Part shown: piece after piece, positions 45,580 to 58,735 of the stretch
Position numbering within the stretch: the first letter of the stretch is position 1
Layout of the letters: every line of letters starts with the position of its first letter
Origin: Sordariomycetes sp. S80-01Y
Lineage: Eukaryota; Ascomycota; Sordariomycetes
DNA: 64,000 nt
Direction of reading: 5' to 3'
Assembly (NCBI GenBank): GCA_037042185.1
Contig: JAXQJY010000021.1
Location: forward strand, 1 to 64,000
The notes under the pieces: model-generated
What the model saw: only the letters and a program-made list of their open reading frames with translations
Database searches by the model: none
What the model was told of the DNA's origin: nothing
Translations under genes and position numbers: made by a program

Positions 45580-46667
45580 GACAACAGAGCCCCTGCACCT
45601 CAGCAACCCTCAGTCACGGTGGGTGGTGGAGATGCCGCTCTAGATGCCCCTCCTGAAAATCGCCCTCAGGAGGACGAAATTGAGTGGTAATTATACACCA
45701 AACAACCCACGGAACACTAGGTACCCTGGCGCAGTTGAAAGGTGGGAAAAGGCAACTATGGCAATGCGGTGGCGTTTGAATTTCAAACATCATGCTGTAT
45801 CATTGTTCTCAGAAGCCTGGCCGGCTTTGGAATCAGGTTGGCAGCACTAATGAGGGAAAGATACTCGTCCTTTCGCCATATCATTTTAGCTGGTAGAAAG
45901 GGTGGGGGAAAGCCCTGTGGTGTCAATGGGATGGACTTGATCGTTATCTCACCGGTTTCTTTTGAACTTTGCTTACGGATCGCTACGTACTCGGTCAACA
46001 ACGAGATATTATGCCATGCCCTCGGCCTCGAAGCCTCCTACATGATTGTGATGCTCCAGCTATGCCCACGGACAATGCCCACTTCTCGTCATTGTAAGTC
46101 ACAAGTGCATACAGTGCCAAAGTGTCGGGTGGATAGTAAATATGACTTGAGAAATTTTCGAGCTAACCTCTAATATGGTGGTCCTCCGGGGTATAGTTGT
46201 AGTCCGAGATACATCTCCGCATCTGCCAAAAGCAGTCTCAACTCCCGAAACTCCATATACATGTTGTGACCGTGGTTACCCACGAATGTCATCGAAGAAA
46301 AGAGGAAGTTGCCATTGCACGGGGTGTGCAAGGTGCGTGTATCCTTGCATGCGTACGCATTTGAGTGTAGTCCAACAACTCCCAAGAAACGAGATACAAG
46401 AAGCTTGAACAGATTAAGAATGAGCTTTGAGTATTTGTATGATAAAATCATGCGCCTCGCTGGGTCATAATTCGGAGCTGTCGTGAGATGCTGAGGCCCG
46501 TGGCCCCAACTCGGAAATTATATGGATAGACAAAGAAACATTTCGAGCGATAGTAAGAGGCTCCTGTTGAGCCTCCAATGATTGCTGGCGTCGTATCGAA
46601 AACAGAGAGTATGCGTGTGTGTGTGTTTGTGTGTGTGTTTGTGAGTTGACGCCGACTGAGGATGAGC
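45580..46667. other. Intergenic, convergent 3' ends
   Basis: A 1.09-kb gap between the stops of RPS0 and LTE1. It holds short open frames (at most 143 codons) with no family character, and a GT microsatellite near its right end. Confidence 0.5.
46615..46643 (+). repeat. (GT)n microsatellite
   Basis: An interrupted GT run of 29 bp with two TTT interruptions, lying about 25 bp beyond the LTE1 stop, in its 3' UTR. Confidence 0.85.
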
Positions 46668-49600
46668 TTACTCCAGATTGCCCGAGTGTCGACGAATCTC
46701 CTCGTCTGTCAGAGCACCCATCCAGAGACACCTCTCGGTAATGCCCTCGATAGGCTGGAAGTCATACCGGGTACTTGCCTCTAGTAGCCGAAGGAGTGTC
46801 TTGACTACTGAAGCCCCTATTCGACATCGTTCGAAATTGACGAGGGGCGGAGTTGTCGGCGAGCTAGCAATCTCTGAGGGCCGCTGAGCATTGTAAAGCA
46901 GGTCGTGCGTGTAGATACCCACAAAGGGAATACACCCAGCGTCTGGTCCTGACTCCATCTCGGCACGGAGGTTGAAGAAATTGCGCATAGGGGTAACCAG
47001 GTTCTCAAGCTCCCTGAGGGTCTTCAAGTCCCTAGATGGTACAAGCTCCCAAGTTCGGGCAAGTCGTGAAACCTCGGTACTTGATAAAGCGATTGCCAGC
47101 TGAGCCATGGTTGCAAAATTTCGATATTGGCGGCAATGAGCGGCAATGTGGATGTACTTGATCAGACATCGTGCCCTCTCCTCAATGTGTTGCGTTAAGA
47201 CAATCTCGGAAATTGCCCACTTGACGACGAGATTGAAACGAGCAATAACAACTTCGACGCCATGGGCATCTGTGTTCCGTAAGAAATCTACCCATGACCG
47301 GAAGTTGTGGTTAGTTGCGTTCTTCCAATCCATATCGACAAGCTCCTTCCAGTCAACCTCGTTCAGTGCGTCCTTTTCAATGAGGGTGAATTGCTGGGCA
47401 AGGATTTCTGACTCGAAAGCTAAGATGAAGGGCAAGTGAACAGAATATTTGCGCGAATCGTCCGTCTGCTGCGCCGCTGGCTCGAAAGGTGGCTTCGTGC
47501 TACCTATGAGGTCAAAGGGTGAGTGCGGCCCAAAGGTCATACCCGGGGTAGCTTCCGGCGTGGGCGGCAAAGGTTTAGATGTCAGATCTTCCCTCGAGAA
47601 CCTCGGACTGCGAGGACTGTTACGCGGTGTATCCGATTCAGGGTCTTGGCTGTTGGGAGGTGACGGCAGCGCAGCTCCAAGCACGGCTTTGCCGTCACCG
47701 AGGGGATGGGCTGGCATTTCTCGCTTTGTTGAAGACACACCAACCTGGTCATTAAGCTTGGTCGGGGTGTTCTCGGCAGACATCTCGGAAGAAAGATCGC
47801 TCTGGTCGCTGTCCAGGAAAGACTGCTCCTCGGCGCTCTGTGGGGCTGCTAGACCGGGAAGAACATCATCCATCGTGTGGATGAAATCGAAGGACAAATG
47901 CTGGCTATCCTTAGATTCTGCCGCGTGAAGCGGCGAGTGGTCATCATCCTCATCTTGGAGAATAGAGCGATCTGTCCAGTTCTTGCTAGCCTCGCGCCTA
48001 CTTTGGCCGTCATCGGTGAGACCGGCGTCAAGCAGCGGCGTTGAGGAATAGGACTCCCTCGAGGTATCCGACAAAAAAGATTCATGGCCAGTAGTAGACG
48101 TCCTGGATACCCCAAGAAGCTGGCCGTCGAGCGAGACATCTGCTTTTGAGTCAAGTTTCGTTTGATCGTTGAGTGTGAAGTGGCGATTGCCTCTCTTGGT
48201 CTGCTGCGATGACCGAACACTGTGGTCAACGCTTGTCGTTTCAGACTCGATCTCCTCCCTGTTCTGAAGATCCATTGAAAGCTTGGGGACCGGCTGTTTT
48301 GGCGTTTTTCCTTCCAGCTTCGCGAGCGCCGACTCCACGCCACCATCGTCCTCATCGTCGGGGATTTGGGCCAGCTTCTTAGCTTCGGCTTCAAAAGACG
48401 GGCGCATGACTGGTTTAGATGACCGTGTGCTGCACAAGGACACCTCTCGCTTCGTGGGCTTATCAGCAAGTTGGCCGACAGAAAACGCCCCAGGTCGGCC
48501 ATGGCACTCATCGCTCGCAGTCGATTGCATCCTGTCGAGAGACTCAGGTCGGTACCCAAAAGCGTGAGAGCCTCGCAAAGACTCGGAGAAAGCTGACAAC
48601 GAGCCCATGCTTTGGGACCTCCGCAGCGTTCTCGGATCCAGCTCTTCGACATTGGTGGCAGCGCGCAAATCTCCACCAGGGCGCCGTCTCAGAATCCGCA
48701 GAGGCTTTGGAACTGAAGTCTCAATGTCTTCTTCGCCTGCCGAGTAACGAGTGTACGTGGTAGCGTCAAAGCTGCGTGTGCTTGAAGGAGGAATGACATC
48801 GCTGCTGAACGACGCATTTCGCTGACGCATCATCGAGTTAAGAGACTGATGTGTCCGTGTCGACCTATTTCTTCTATGAATCCTTGAGAATCGCACACTC
48901 ACGGGGGGGTAACGCCGACTTTGCTTCGAAGAAGACATCTGGCGCCCATTCTCTGACGGAGCTGCTGATTGCGCACCGAGTGTGTCCAGATCGGGGACGA
49001 AGGGTGGCAACAACTCGGGGGACATGGCTGTCCGCACATTATCGTTTACAACATGCGATGATCGCCTTGCCATCTCGGGGTCGTGTGTCGGAGGTGTCAT
49101 AGGTGGCGTCATGTGCGCGCCGTCGGGCATCAGTCCATCCACAAATGCTTCGACGGAAGGGTTTCCTGATGGATGCGATGGAAGACCGCCATTAAGGTCT
49201 GTTGCGGAGGGAACAGTGTCGTCCACTATGACAATGGACTGGCTGCCCCCTGTTAGACCAGTGTCGCTGAAGTGCCTGCGCCTTTGATTCTGGGGCAGGG
49301 TGTCGAACGTCGTTGATTCCATATGGGCGGCGGAATACTCAATCCCGGGGCCTTCTTGCGGCGGCTCCATCGCTAAGCCAAACTGCTTTGCATCATTGGC
49401 AGCGTCCTCGCGAACGGCTCTTTTGAAGTCCTCCGCGACCTCTGCACCGAGCAGATCGATCCTGACGGGCGGGCGGGTACCATCTCTAGTTGTTGGCTGC
49501 TGAGGTACGACGGCTGTACCTGGCAGGCGGTTTGACGTGGCACTGGCGGTTGCGCCTGCTGTGACACTGCTAATGATCTGTCCTTGTGTTGGAAACATAC

Positions 49601-52078
49601 CCTGACCTCGAGTGCTTAGAGCTCTTCGCACACTACCAATGAGCCTTCTCATGCCGCGACCAGACATGGCGTCCGCTGATCCGTCAAACCGTGGAGGAGA
49701 AAGCCCCTCTTCGTTCTCAAAGATGGTTGTCTGCCGCGCTCTGCTAAAAGGCGCAATGTCCACAAAGGCCTTGCCAGGGGGCATGACATCGCCACGCACC
49801 AAACTCCCAGAGTGGGGGGTAACCGTAGCGAAATCGTGCTCCTTATGAGTCATCTTCTCTGAATCCTTCTCTCCAGGTGAACCAGGCAGGCTGTTGTTTC
49901 GCTGATGCTGCGGGTTTGGGCGCACACGCTTGCCAACTAACGCCTTCGGTGTCGTGGCGACGGGTCCTGTTTGGTTGTATACGGAACTCGACGACACGGG
50001 GTGGGCGGCCAGTGGATGTCCCATGTTTGGCTGGACGTTGCGCATCTGCTTCCCAGGGAAGGAGCAAGACACAATGTCTAAACTTGCCAAACTTGTCGGA
50101 GACCACGGCCCGAAGTCCCTGTCGCTCATCTTCCTCTGGTGGGCGTCAGGGGTTGTCGGCCGTCTCTCAACAACAACCGAATCCCCCACGTATCCAGCGC
50201 GCGAAACATCAGCGTAGAAGCTGGTGGCTGCCGCTTCCGGTACCGAGAATAGCGTGCTAAGATGCGGTGCCTCTGACTCGTCTCTGGTCCAGAAGCTGGG
50301 GTCGAGTTTCGGATCACGGTGCCCGGCTATCCCTCCAGGAGTGATCGGAGCTTCTAGTTCTGCTGCATCGTCAAACTCGACACCGTCCCAATAGTGAGCA
50401 CAAACCCTCCTCCAGCACTTCTTCAGCTCATTCAGTATCTTCAACGGGACTTTGTACTCCGAATCGTTGATGCATAGGTCTTCCACGAGCTCGTTCAGCG
50501 ATTCACAGAAGTCCTTTCGCAGGTCGTAGTCCACCACGAAGTCGTCCATGAAGTAATTCAGAATCCAGTGTCGCAAGGCGACGAAGGCTCTCACGTGAAC
50601 AATCATCCCGGTCTCATCGTTCCTGACTACTGCCCATCGCATACGAGCAATGAGCATCCGTAATAGGCTATGCGGTTCTAAGAAGGCCCTGAATGTGAGG
50701 AAGAAATCAGAGATAAGCTCGTAGTCGAGGAAGCTCGGTGAAGTGATCTCAGCAACCAGTCGTGGAGGGCTTGCCGCCGTTACAGCGCCAGTTGTTGGGG
50801 AGTACCGTACAATCGACCGGTCGTCACAGGCGGGGCGGAATGTCAGACTGTCATACATAGACGCATCGATAACAGTCCGTGTCGACATGAAAGTTGCACG
50901 GAGAGGATGCGCCGCCTTGGGAGACTTTGGTGCAGCGAGACCGGAAGACCGTATGCGCGGCGTCGAGCGCGAGAATCCTGCTTGAGGAATTTTGAGCGTA
51001 CTCGGCCTTCTAGGCCCCAACGGCGGTAAAGGAAGGGTCACGTCTCGTTGCGAGCGGTCCAAGAACGAGCCGCGGATACTTTGCATCTCATCACTTTGCG
51101 CAAATGAGGGTGCGTAGGAAGACCCCCGAATCAGCGGGGTGCCTGTGCCTGTGAACCGCGGCACGCCAATCCTCCATGATGGGATGTTAATGTCGAGGTG
51201 TGGTAGGGCATTGGCGTCCAGGTCTTCAGTGGTCTTGGGGCGCTGGTCGGCTCCGGGTTTGGATATCACAATCTTGAATGCACCTGCGTCTGAGTCGTTG
51301 CCTGGCGTGACGTCCTGAACGGTGCTATCGGATAAGGCGCGACGGTGCCTCGTAGGGGGAGGGTTCAAAGGGCGAATATTTTGATCGAGAGTCTTCCCAG
51401 GAGGCGATGGTCGCGGCGTCGGTGACCATTGGCTTTGATGCAGATCACTTTCGACCTCAAGATTGCTTCTCCCGCGGCTCAACGTAGCATCTAGACCGGA
51501 AGTCCCCGGGGGCGTAACTGGAAAGACAAAGTTGGGCTGGGGGTATCGCTGGTTTGCCGGCCGAACAGTCGGTCTGGAATGTGTCAGTATAGGCAGACTC
51601 AGTCAACCACGTGCGTTGCGCGCACGGCCATGAGACCCTCCCGCTAGCACAAGACATGGTATCCGAGACAAGAATCTTACCTCAAATATATCCGTCCGTT
51701 GTTGCCCACGTTGGCGACCGTGAATTGGCGACCTTCCCTTCCCGCGGAACCTCCATCCGGGGCTACCTCCCACCTCTCGGCCTCGGTATCCCTTTTGCCC
51801 CTGCCTATAAGCTTGTCTTCATGCGACCTACGCTCTGTCAGGGGCACGAGAGGTTTTGCAGATGTCGTGCTGCGTAGCGACTTGGAGGCTGTCCTCGTGG
51901 CAGTCGCGTCTTTCCCCGCTGCAGCGGTTGACTTGGGCGATGTTCGCTTGGATCTGGTTTCTCTAGTGGATCGCTTCGGTGATACAGGGCTTCGTCTCGG
52001 ACTCGTTCTTTGAGAGTATGTTGACGTATGCGCCGCGGCTGGCGGCAGCGTCGAGGCTGTAGTGTCCACGGCCTCCAT
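46668..52078 (-). CDS. LTE1: Ras-type guanine nucleotide exchange factor, LTE1 family
   Basis: Two minus-strand exons, 52078-51681 and 51573-46668, giving 1767 residues. The 107-bp intron is phase 2 and joins NVGNNGRIYLR to PTVRPANQRYPQPNFVFPV, a stretch I recognise as conserved in filamentous-fungal Lte1. The RasGEF N-terminal (REM) module lies at about residues 365-525 (VAEITSPSFLDYELISDFF, LRHWILNYFMDDFVVDYDLR). A 900-residue low-complexity Ser/Pro/Thr linker follows. The catalytic Cdc25 domain is at about 1490-1760 (HLPFILAFESEILAQQFTLI, HCRQYRNFATMAQLAIALS, CIPFVGIYTHDLLYN). Lte1 controls mitotic exit upstream of the Tem1 GTPase. The frame upstream of 52078 is open without an earlier ATG. 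The stop TAA sits inside a possible donor, GTAAGC, so a further 3' exon cannot be excluded. Confidence 0.9.
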
Positions 52079-54629
52079 GACCGGGTACGTCCGTCCAGAT
52101 TGTACGAAGGCAGAGCTAGTGTTGCTCGTTGAATAGACCGCGCCTGTGAATCGCGTGGCGTTAAAATTACTGCAGGACTCCAAAAGACCATGGCTAAGAT
52201 GTGGTGCAGGAAGCCGTATCCCAGTGACACGAATAGACCGCGCTGGGCACGCGAGTCAACGCTTGGGGCTCGGTGACGTTTCTTGTGCGCGGCTTGAATG
52301 GAGGTGGTTGGAGGGGGTCGTGTTAGGGGGTTCGAGGGTTGAAGGAAGACTCACGTCAAAGCGCCATTACCTAGGAGGGCGATTGCAAGAATTCCATGAA
52401 GGAGGCGCACACGGGTGAAGGAATGAGGCTGCGCCAGTCACATCATCGCGTCCTAGGCAGCAAAAGGTCGGAGGAGAGTCGAGGCTGCCGAGACTTGGCT
52501 GGTCAGTGGGGAGGGAGGTGCGAGGCCCACGCCTGGCCTCGGGTGTGCCATTGTGCACGGTGCGGCACACCGTTCGCTGACATGCGCCTTGATTCAAGCT
52601 AATACCTTAGGAAGCGACGGGGGCAGGAGTGCAGGGGCGACCCGTCAGTCCGGTCACTGCAATTAACTAAAACTCTTGTTCGATTTGAGCGAATCCCTCC
52701 CTGTCAACATCTCCAAAGGATGCTCTGGCTTTGAGCCGCTGCCAGCTATATCGCCGGGTTCCCATTGACTTCTATGGTAGCCGCAATGTCAACGACTCGT
52801 CTTGTTAGCCTGGTTCGCGTCCGTTTGCTCCCGAGGCAGCGGATGGCTTGCCAAGAACGTCTCCTTGGAAGCCTTCCCCGGGACAGGGATGTTGTCTCTC
52901 GCAAAACTTCACACAACCCGGCAAACCGGCTGTCAAACGATTTTAAATGAGGTCCATGCGCGGCCGTGGTATGGGAAACGGCTGCTGGCGGGATCAAGGT
53001 TCAAACAAACGTGATGTCCTGCTGCGAGGCATCAATTCTACTTAGTGCTAGTACTAATACCCAAGCAACATCCTTGTGGAGCAGTTATGAGAGATACCTA
53101 CCTTATGCATGTGACTGTGCTTCCGGAGAAGTGATGAGAGTGATGGGAGAAAAGTCGGTTTCAACCCCGATGCTCGATTGCGTGGGCCCGTGCCAGTGGT
53201 GGTGGCTGACTGTACGCACTGTACGACTGGCGTCAACCCGACTGGCGTCGACCACATCGGCTGCTTTGTTACCACCACAGCAATCTCTTCTCTCGACATC
53301 TCTGGGTGGGCGTTACGATGTCGCAGTACTGCTTCCTCTCTGCTCCTCAGGGCGCTGCCTGCCGTTTCCTGAATAAGTGATCTAGGGCCATGTCGCATTC
53401 ACCTTCGTAGGCGGTGCGATAGAAACGTCCTGTGCTGCCAGTGCCCCAGCACTGGGTAGTAGGCTGCAATCCGCCCCTCTTACTCCCAAGCTTGAAAGCC
53501 CCATTGGGCGCATACGCTGCATCTTGAGTCGCACTGCAGCCTCGTACGTCTTGCCCGCCACAGGACAAGCCTCGTAAGCAGCGAGCGAAGGCTGCCCCTT
53601 TTTGTCCATTGTCGATTCCGGTCCTCCTCCAGCCCTGATAAGCGTGCGACCTATGTTGTGGCTGGCGGTTTGACGCGTTGGCAATCTCTTGACCCGCAAG
53701 CGGTCCCTGTCACCGCACGTGGGACCGGCGGTCCGCTGCGAGAGCTAACAACCCTCCTCCCGCTACGGACCTCGCCGAATCTCCATCTCTGACGACGCTC
53801 GGTCTCTTATGTAGCCAGACTTCGGAGTGCAGTCGTTGCATGCATCCTAAGCTCCTCTGCATAGCGCTAATGACACAAGACGAGCCGATGACATTTTCTT
53901 GGTGCACGAGAGCCATGACTGAGCTGGACTTGTTTTTATTTCTGGGTTGCGCGAGTCAATTCGTTCGCCGTCGGTAATCGCAGGTCAGTCGTCGTGAAGC
54001 GCTCTGGTTTATCGACGTCATTGCTGTAAATGACGAACAGGGTGCAAAATCGATCAGCTTCCTAGGACATACAACGTTGTCTTTTGCAGGGGGCTGGATT
54101 AGACAGCGGTCTCGGCATTTAGCATCTGCTTCCCACTTGGTCCTCGCCCTTTGCGTGGGCGCCATCGGCATCGCTTCGGGGAGCAGCATCCGTTGGGGTG
54201 CACGAGGCCTAACGTTCATGCGAGGTCCTGCGTCCCAGAAAACGCTTGCCACGGTACCGGGAATAACCAAGCATACTCACTATACCCCAATTTCAAAAAC
54301 CGAACAAGTACCTACGAAGCGAGAATGTAAACCAAGCAAAGTCGTAGATCAGATCCATGCCTAGGGTAGCTCACTAGCCAAGGACGGCTAGGGACTAAGC
54401 AATCGACGACGACAGCTTGCGGTGCGAGGACTTTATAGGCTCTACGGGGGCGGGATTATTCCGAACAATAGCGTACAGGCAATATCGAGACGTAGCGAAC
54501 TTGCCATGCGCATGGCTGGAGTAGACCGGTGAGGCGCAAGGGGCGTCACATGGCGATTTACTGACTGTGGGTGGACAGGATAGCGCAGCACGAGGTGGGA
54601 TTGTCGCACATACACAGGTACGGTCTGCT
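52079..54629. other. Long intergenic region, no gene seen
   Basis: A 2.55-kb gap between the LTE1 start and the SEC18 stop; both genes run leftward. Open frames reach only 139 codons and show no family resemblance. Part of it must be the LTE1 promoter and long 5' leader. An uncharacterised small gene or non-coding RNA remains possible. Confidence 0.45.
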
Positions 54630-57189
54630 CTAGATGTTCTCAACCATCAAATCAGCCAATGTCTCGACGACATCAGCGCCGCCAGCCGCTGCTCTCTTCG
54701 CTTCAAACACGCAGTCCATGATCGTCCTGACACCGACATCAACCCTGTCCGAGCCAGTCCTTTGTTGGATCTGGCCGAGAGCCCCGTTGATCTCACCCGA
54801 GTTGAAGCCCATCTTCTGGAAAATATTCCCAAGCTCCTGAAGGTTCGTGACGGCGGGTACGGCTACCTTCCTGGCAAAGTCCATATCAACCTCAAGCATC
54901 TTCAGAGCAGAATAATTAGAGGTTGTGACGAAGGTAAGGAGACGATGGCCCTTAATATTGTTAGAAAATTGATGACAAGTGGCTGAGTAGACCACATACC
55001 TTTGGTGGCTTCGAAACGATGAGAGTCGTTAGGACGCTCAGCATCGTCATCGAGAAGCGAGGCCCAATAGGGTTCCATTCAATCAGACGCTCGAAATCAT
55101 CAAGAATCAGCAGACTGATTGGAGACTTGTACGCATCTGCGAAGATCTTATGGATGTACTCCTTTTTAGCAAACTCGTCTCTATAACCCGTGAGGTCAGC
55201 TGGCCTAATGATCTTGACGAAGGGAAAGTCCGAATCCATAGCAATCTGCGCAGCCAAGGCAGTCTTCCCGGATGCGCGCGGACCGTGGAAGAGAACAGAC
55301 GTGCTGAACATGTTCGGGTCGTCCTTGATCATGCCAACGACACGCGACATCTTGTCCATCGTCGACTCGATATGCGGGCTGTAGCTGATGATACCCGACT
55401 GCACAGCTTCCTCGAGCTCCGCCTCGGATACACCGTACGCTGGCCGAACCTCAGTCAGAGCCTTCATGAAGTCCTCGCGATTGACTTCGATACTGGCGAC
55501 ATCGTCCTTGACTGCCGCCATCGTGCCAACTTCGGTGTGGCGAGAGAAAGCGAAAGACCTGGCAGCGCTGACAAGACCTTTGAGCTCGGCACCTGAGTAG
55601 TTCTTTGTCGATGCTGCAAGTTCCTCCAAATTGACATCAGCATCAATCAATTTGTTTTCTCTCATCTTGGCAGTGTGAATTTTCAAAATCTCTAGACGGC
55701 CAGGCTCATCTGGCAGTGAGATCTCAACGTGAACCTCAAGACGGCCCGGTCGCAGCAATGCATCATCGATCATGTCCTTTCTGTTGGTCATACCGATGAG
55801 AAGAATGTTGTTGAGCTGGTCCACACCATCAAGCTTCGAAAGCAGCTGGTTGACTACGCTGTCTCCAACACCTGTGCCTCCGCCAGCGCCAGAGCCACGT
55901 TGTTTGCAGACAGCGTCCAATTCGTCAAAGATGATGATGTGTAGACTGCTCTCATCGCCCTTTTCCTTGTACTCCTTCTCGGCGTCGGCAAAGAGCTTTC
56001 GAATGTTCTCCTCAGACTGGCCAACGTACTTGTTTAGTACCTCAGGACCATTGATGACCTTTGGTGGTCTAGCGTTCAGCATCTTCCCGATCTGCCTAGC
56101 AATCAAGGTTTTGCCTGTTCCTGGAGGGCCATAAAGTAACATGCCCTTCACGTGGTCCATTCCCATCTTTGCAATAAGCCCTGGTGGAAAGATGCGAGAG
56201 GCGAAAGCCCGACGGAAAATGACCGAGAACTCGTTGGCCAAACCTCCGATGCCCATATCCTCGAACTTGAAGTCCGGAGCCAGGATAGCGTTCGAGTTCG
56301 GCTTGTTCATAGACGGCTTCAAGTTGAAATCGCCCTTACCGTCGCGGTGGAACTGCACTCGGGTCTGGTTTGTCAAGATACCCCTTGCGTGTGCTTCCCT
56401 TTGCATATTCTTGCCAGTATCGCCGGAGGTCATAGATAGATCAGTCAAACCGACAGTTTTGACAATAATTAGAAGAGGAATATTGCGAACGTCCATCAGA
56501 ATGCGCTGCCCAGGCGCCAGCACCTGGTTCTGAAATGTGTTGATGAATACATTGGCGAGTTCATCTTCATCGTAAGGCGTGTCGGTCTTTTTCGTTGACG
56601 AAGCAAAGCCAATTTCCACGTCCAAGGAACCTAAATATGCCTTGCCCCCTTGTGTGAATGGGTCGTATAGCTCTCCGGTGAACTGGTCCATCATGGTAAT
56701 CCCCGCCCATGATCGCTGAGGGTCCGACAAGCTGATACGGCCGGGAGGAAAGCCTTGGATCGGTTTTGCGGTCACAACGAATTCGCCCGCGGGCTGCCCA
56801 CCGCGGAGCAGGACGTAAAGATCGGAGCCATCGGCATTGGGGGGGAAGTCTTGGGGAGACACGGCACACCTGCAAAGTTGAGATCAGCTTATAGGGAGTT
56901 GAATCGAGGAAAGATAGACTCACACGTTGCCGTAGATCAAGCGCACCTGGAGCGACTTATCAGACACCTTCTCAACCTGTAGAGGCACTGGTCTGCCACG
57001 TCCCTTCTCGCTGTATCCAGGGGATCTGGGCGGCTGTCGGGGGGCCCCTCTAGGGTCACCATAGCCTTGAGGTTGCCCGTATGCCTGGGGAGCTCCGTAG
57101 CCCTGTTGCGGATGGCCTTGGGGAGGCCCCCTGTTGCCCATGCCGAAGGGCGACCTTCCCGAGGCACCTGACGGAGGGGCTCTAGACAT
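54630..57189 (-). CDS. SEC18: Vesicular-fusion ATPase SEC18 (NSF)
   Basis: Three minus-strand exons, 57189-56924, 56869-55000 and 54950-54630, giving 818 residues, near the family norm. Junctions are phase 2 and phase 0. A Gly/Pro/Gln-rich N-terminus of about 70 residues precedes the N domain (VPLQVEKVSDKSLQVRLIYG). The D1 AAA domain has Walker A GPPGTGKT at about residue 336, Walker B IIIFDELDAV, and the NRKDMIDDALLRPGR arginine-finger region. The D2 domain has HGPRASGKTALAAQIA and LLILDDFERLIEWNPIG. Sec18 with Sec17 unwinds cis-SNARE complexes after membrane fusion throughout the secretory pathway. The last intron has a GTATGT donor and an unusual AATATTAAG acceptor. It is divergent from the CIR_N gene. 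Confidence 0.97.
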
Positions 57190-57626
57190 CGGACCGGTAT
57201 GCTGTGTGACGGTGATATGAAAAATAACGCGTGACCACAAGAAGAAAGACAGACCGCAGTTGTAGAAGCACAAGTCTAAACAGGTATGGAAGCGCGTGTT
57301 GGCAATTGTGACGATGACAGATCCAAGTTGCTGTCGAGGCAGGCGAAGTTCAAGGCCCCACGTCAGCTCAGTCCCCTTCGAACAGTACCTAAACTGGAGT
57401 GGTGTCTTGAAGCCACATTCGGCCCTGGAATGCTTCCCGAATAGGAATGGCGCTACGATGGGTCAGCACCGGCCCCGCACCTTGTCGCACTAGCAATTGA
57501 TTTCGCTGCACATGAGATCCATTCTGACGTTTACTGGGAGACCTTCAGCGTAGCTGGCTCCAACCGCGGGACCGATAACACTCCAGAAATGGGTTGAGAC
57601 GAGCTAAGGCGTGTCCTGTGCCAAGT
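57190..57626. promoter_or_regulatory. Divergent SEC18 / CIR_N-gene promoter region
   Basis: A 437-bp region shared by two genes transcribed away from each other. No TATA box or named factor site stands out. Confidence 0.5.
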
Positions 57627-58660
57627 ATGCCTCTGTAAGTACAAACTTGAACAACTGCCCAGACGAAGCCTCACCAGTCCGCAGTCATCTTCTAGGCAAG
57701 AAATCATGGAATGTCTACAACGCCGACAACGTCGCACGTGTCAAGCGCGACCAGGCAGCCGCCAAAGCAGCAGAGGAAGTAGAAGAGCAGCGCATGCAAG
57801 AGGTGGATGATGAACGACGGCTGGCAATCCTGCGCGGTGACATCCCTCCACCCTTGGCACCGGCCGAAGAAACGAGCGAACCTTCAGTGGATGATGGCAG
57901 GTCACAGGGAGACGAGAAGCGAAAGAAGCGGAAAAGACCCGGTGAAGACGATACCGACTTCGAGTTGCGGATAGCGAATGGAAGCAAGGAGGCGCCGTCG
58001 GAACATATAGAACGAGCACGGAAGCCGACGAGCTCAGCTCCCATAACCGACCGTTCGGGTCATATTGACCTTCTCGGCGATCATAGCTTGCGAAGGCGGG
58101 TCGAAAGGAACGACGAGGCCGAGAAGGAATTGCGGAAAAAGAAGAAAGAGCTTGAGGACCAGTATACAATGCGATTCTCGAACGCTGGGGGACAAACTGG
58201 AACGCATGATCCGTGGTATTCAAAACGCCGGCTAGGAGCCACGGAAGAAGCTACGAAAGACGTATGGGGAAACGAAGATGCAGGGCGCAAAGACCGCGAC
58301 GTGCAGCGTATGAAGTCCAATGATCCCCTGGCATTAATGAAAAGGGGTGCGTCCCAAGTTCGCGCACTAAAAAAGGAACGCATGAGGGATTTGGAAGAGA
58401 GAGACGCTGAGCTGACGCAGCTCCGTCAAGAGCAAGGTCGTAGGGACCGCCGGAGAAGGGATGAATACAGGTCGAGACATCGAGGCCGCTCGGAAAGAGA
58501 GTCTGATGGGCGGCGCCGAAGATCTCGCGATGGCGATAGACGACGGGATGGCAGCTCACGGCATAGTACAGGTCATAGAGACCAGGATGCCGATCGAGGC
58601 CAACGACGCAAAAGTCATTCCCCAGACCACAAGCGGCACCGCCACAGACATGGAACATAA
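57627..58660 (+). CDS. CIR_N-domain protein (LENG1-like), with an 8-nt first exon
   Basis: Two exons, 57627-57634 and 57685-58660, giving 327 residues. The first exon contains only ATGCCTCT. A 50-bp intron (GTAAGTACA donor, CGCAG acceptor) joins it in phase 2 to give MPLHLLGKKSWNVYNADNVA, an intact CIR_N domain start as in CBF1-interacting co-repressor and LENG1 proteins. After the CIR_N helix (VKRDQAAAKAAEEVEEQRMQ) the chain is charged. It contains HIDLLGDHSLRRRVERNDEA and TGTHDPWYSKRRLG, which resemble LENG1 blocks, then an Arg/Asp/Ser/His-rich tail. Relatives are linked to the spliceosome or transcription co-repression, so a nuclear RNA-related role is likely but inferred. The stop lies 75 bp from the convergent neighbour. 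Confidence 0.85.
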
Positions 58661-58735
58661 CACAACACGCCCAATAAAGGATTGCATTACTTCAACTCCG
58701 CAGAAAAGACCAGCAGAAGGCGTGCAGCCGGGGTA

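Noticed and set aside
47849-52230. Several 100-275-codon frames overlapping LTE1 on both strands
   Set aside because: They overlap a 1767-residue gene with clear RasGEF domains and have no recognisable content of their own.
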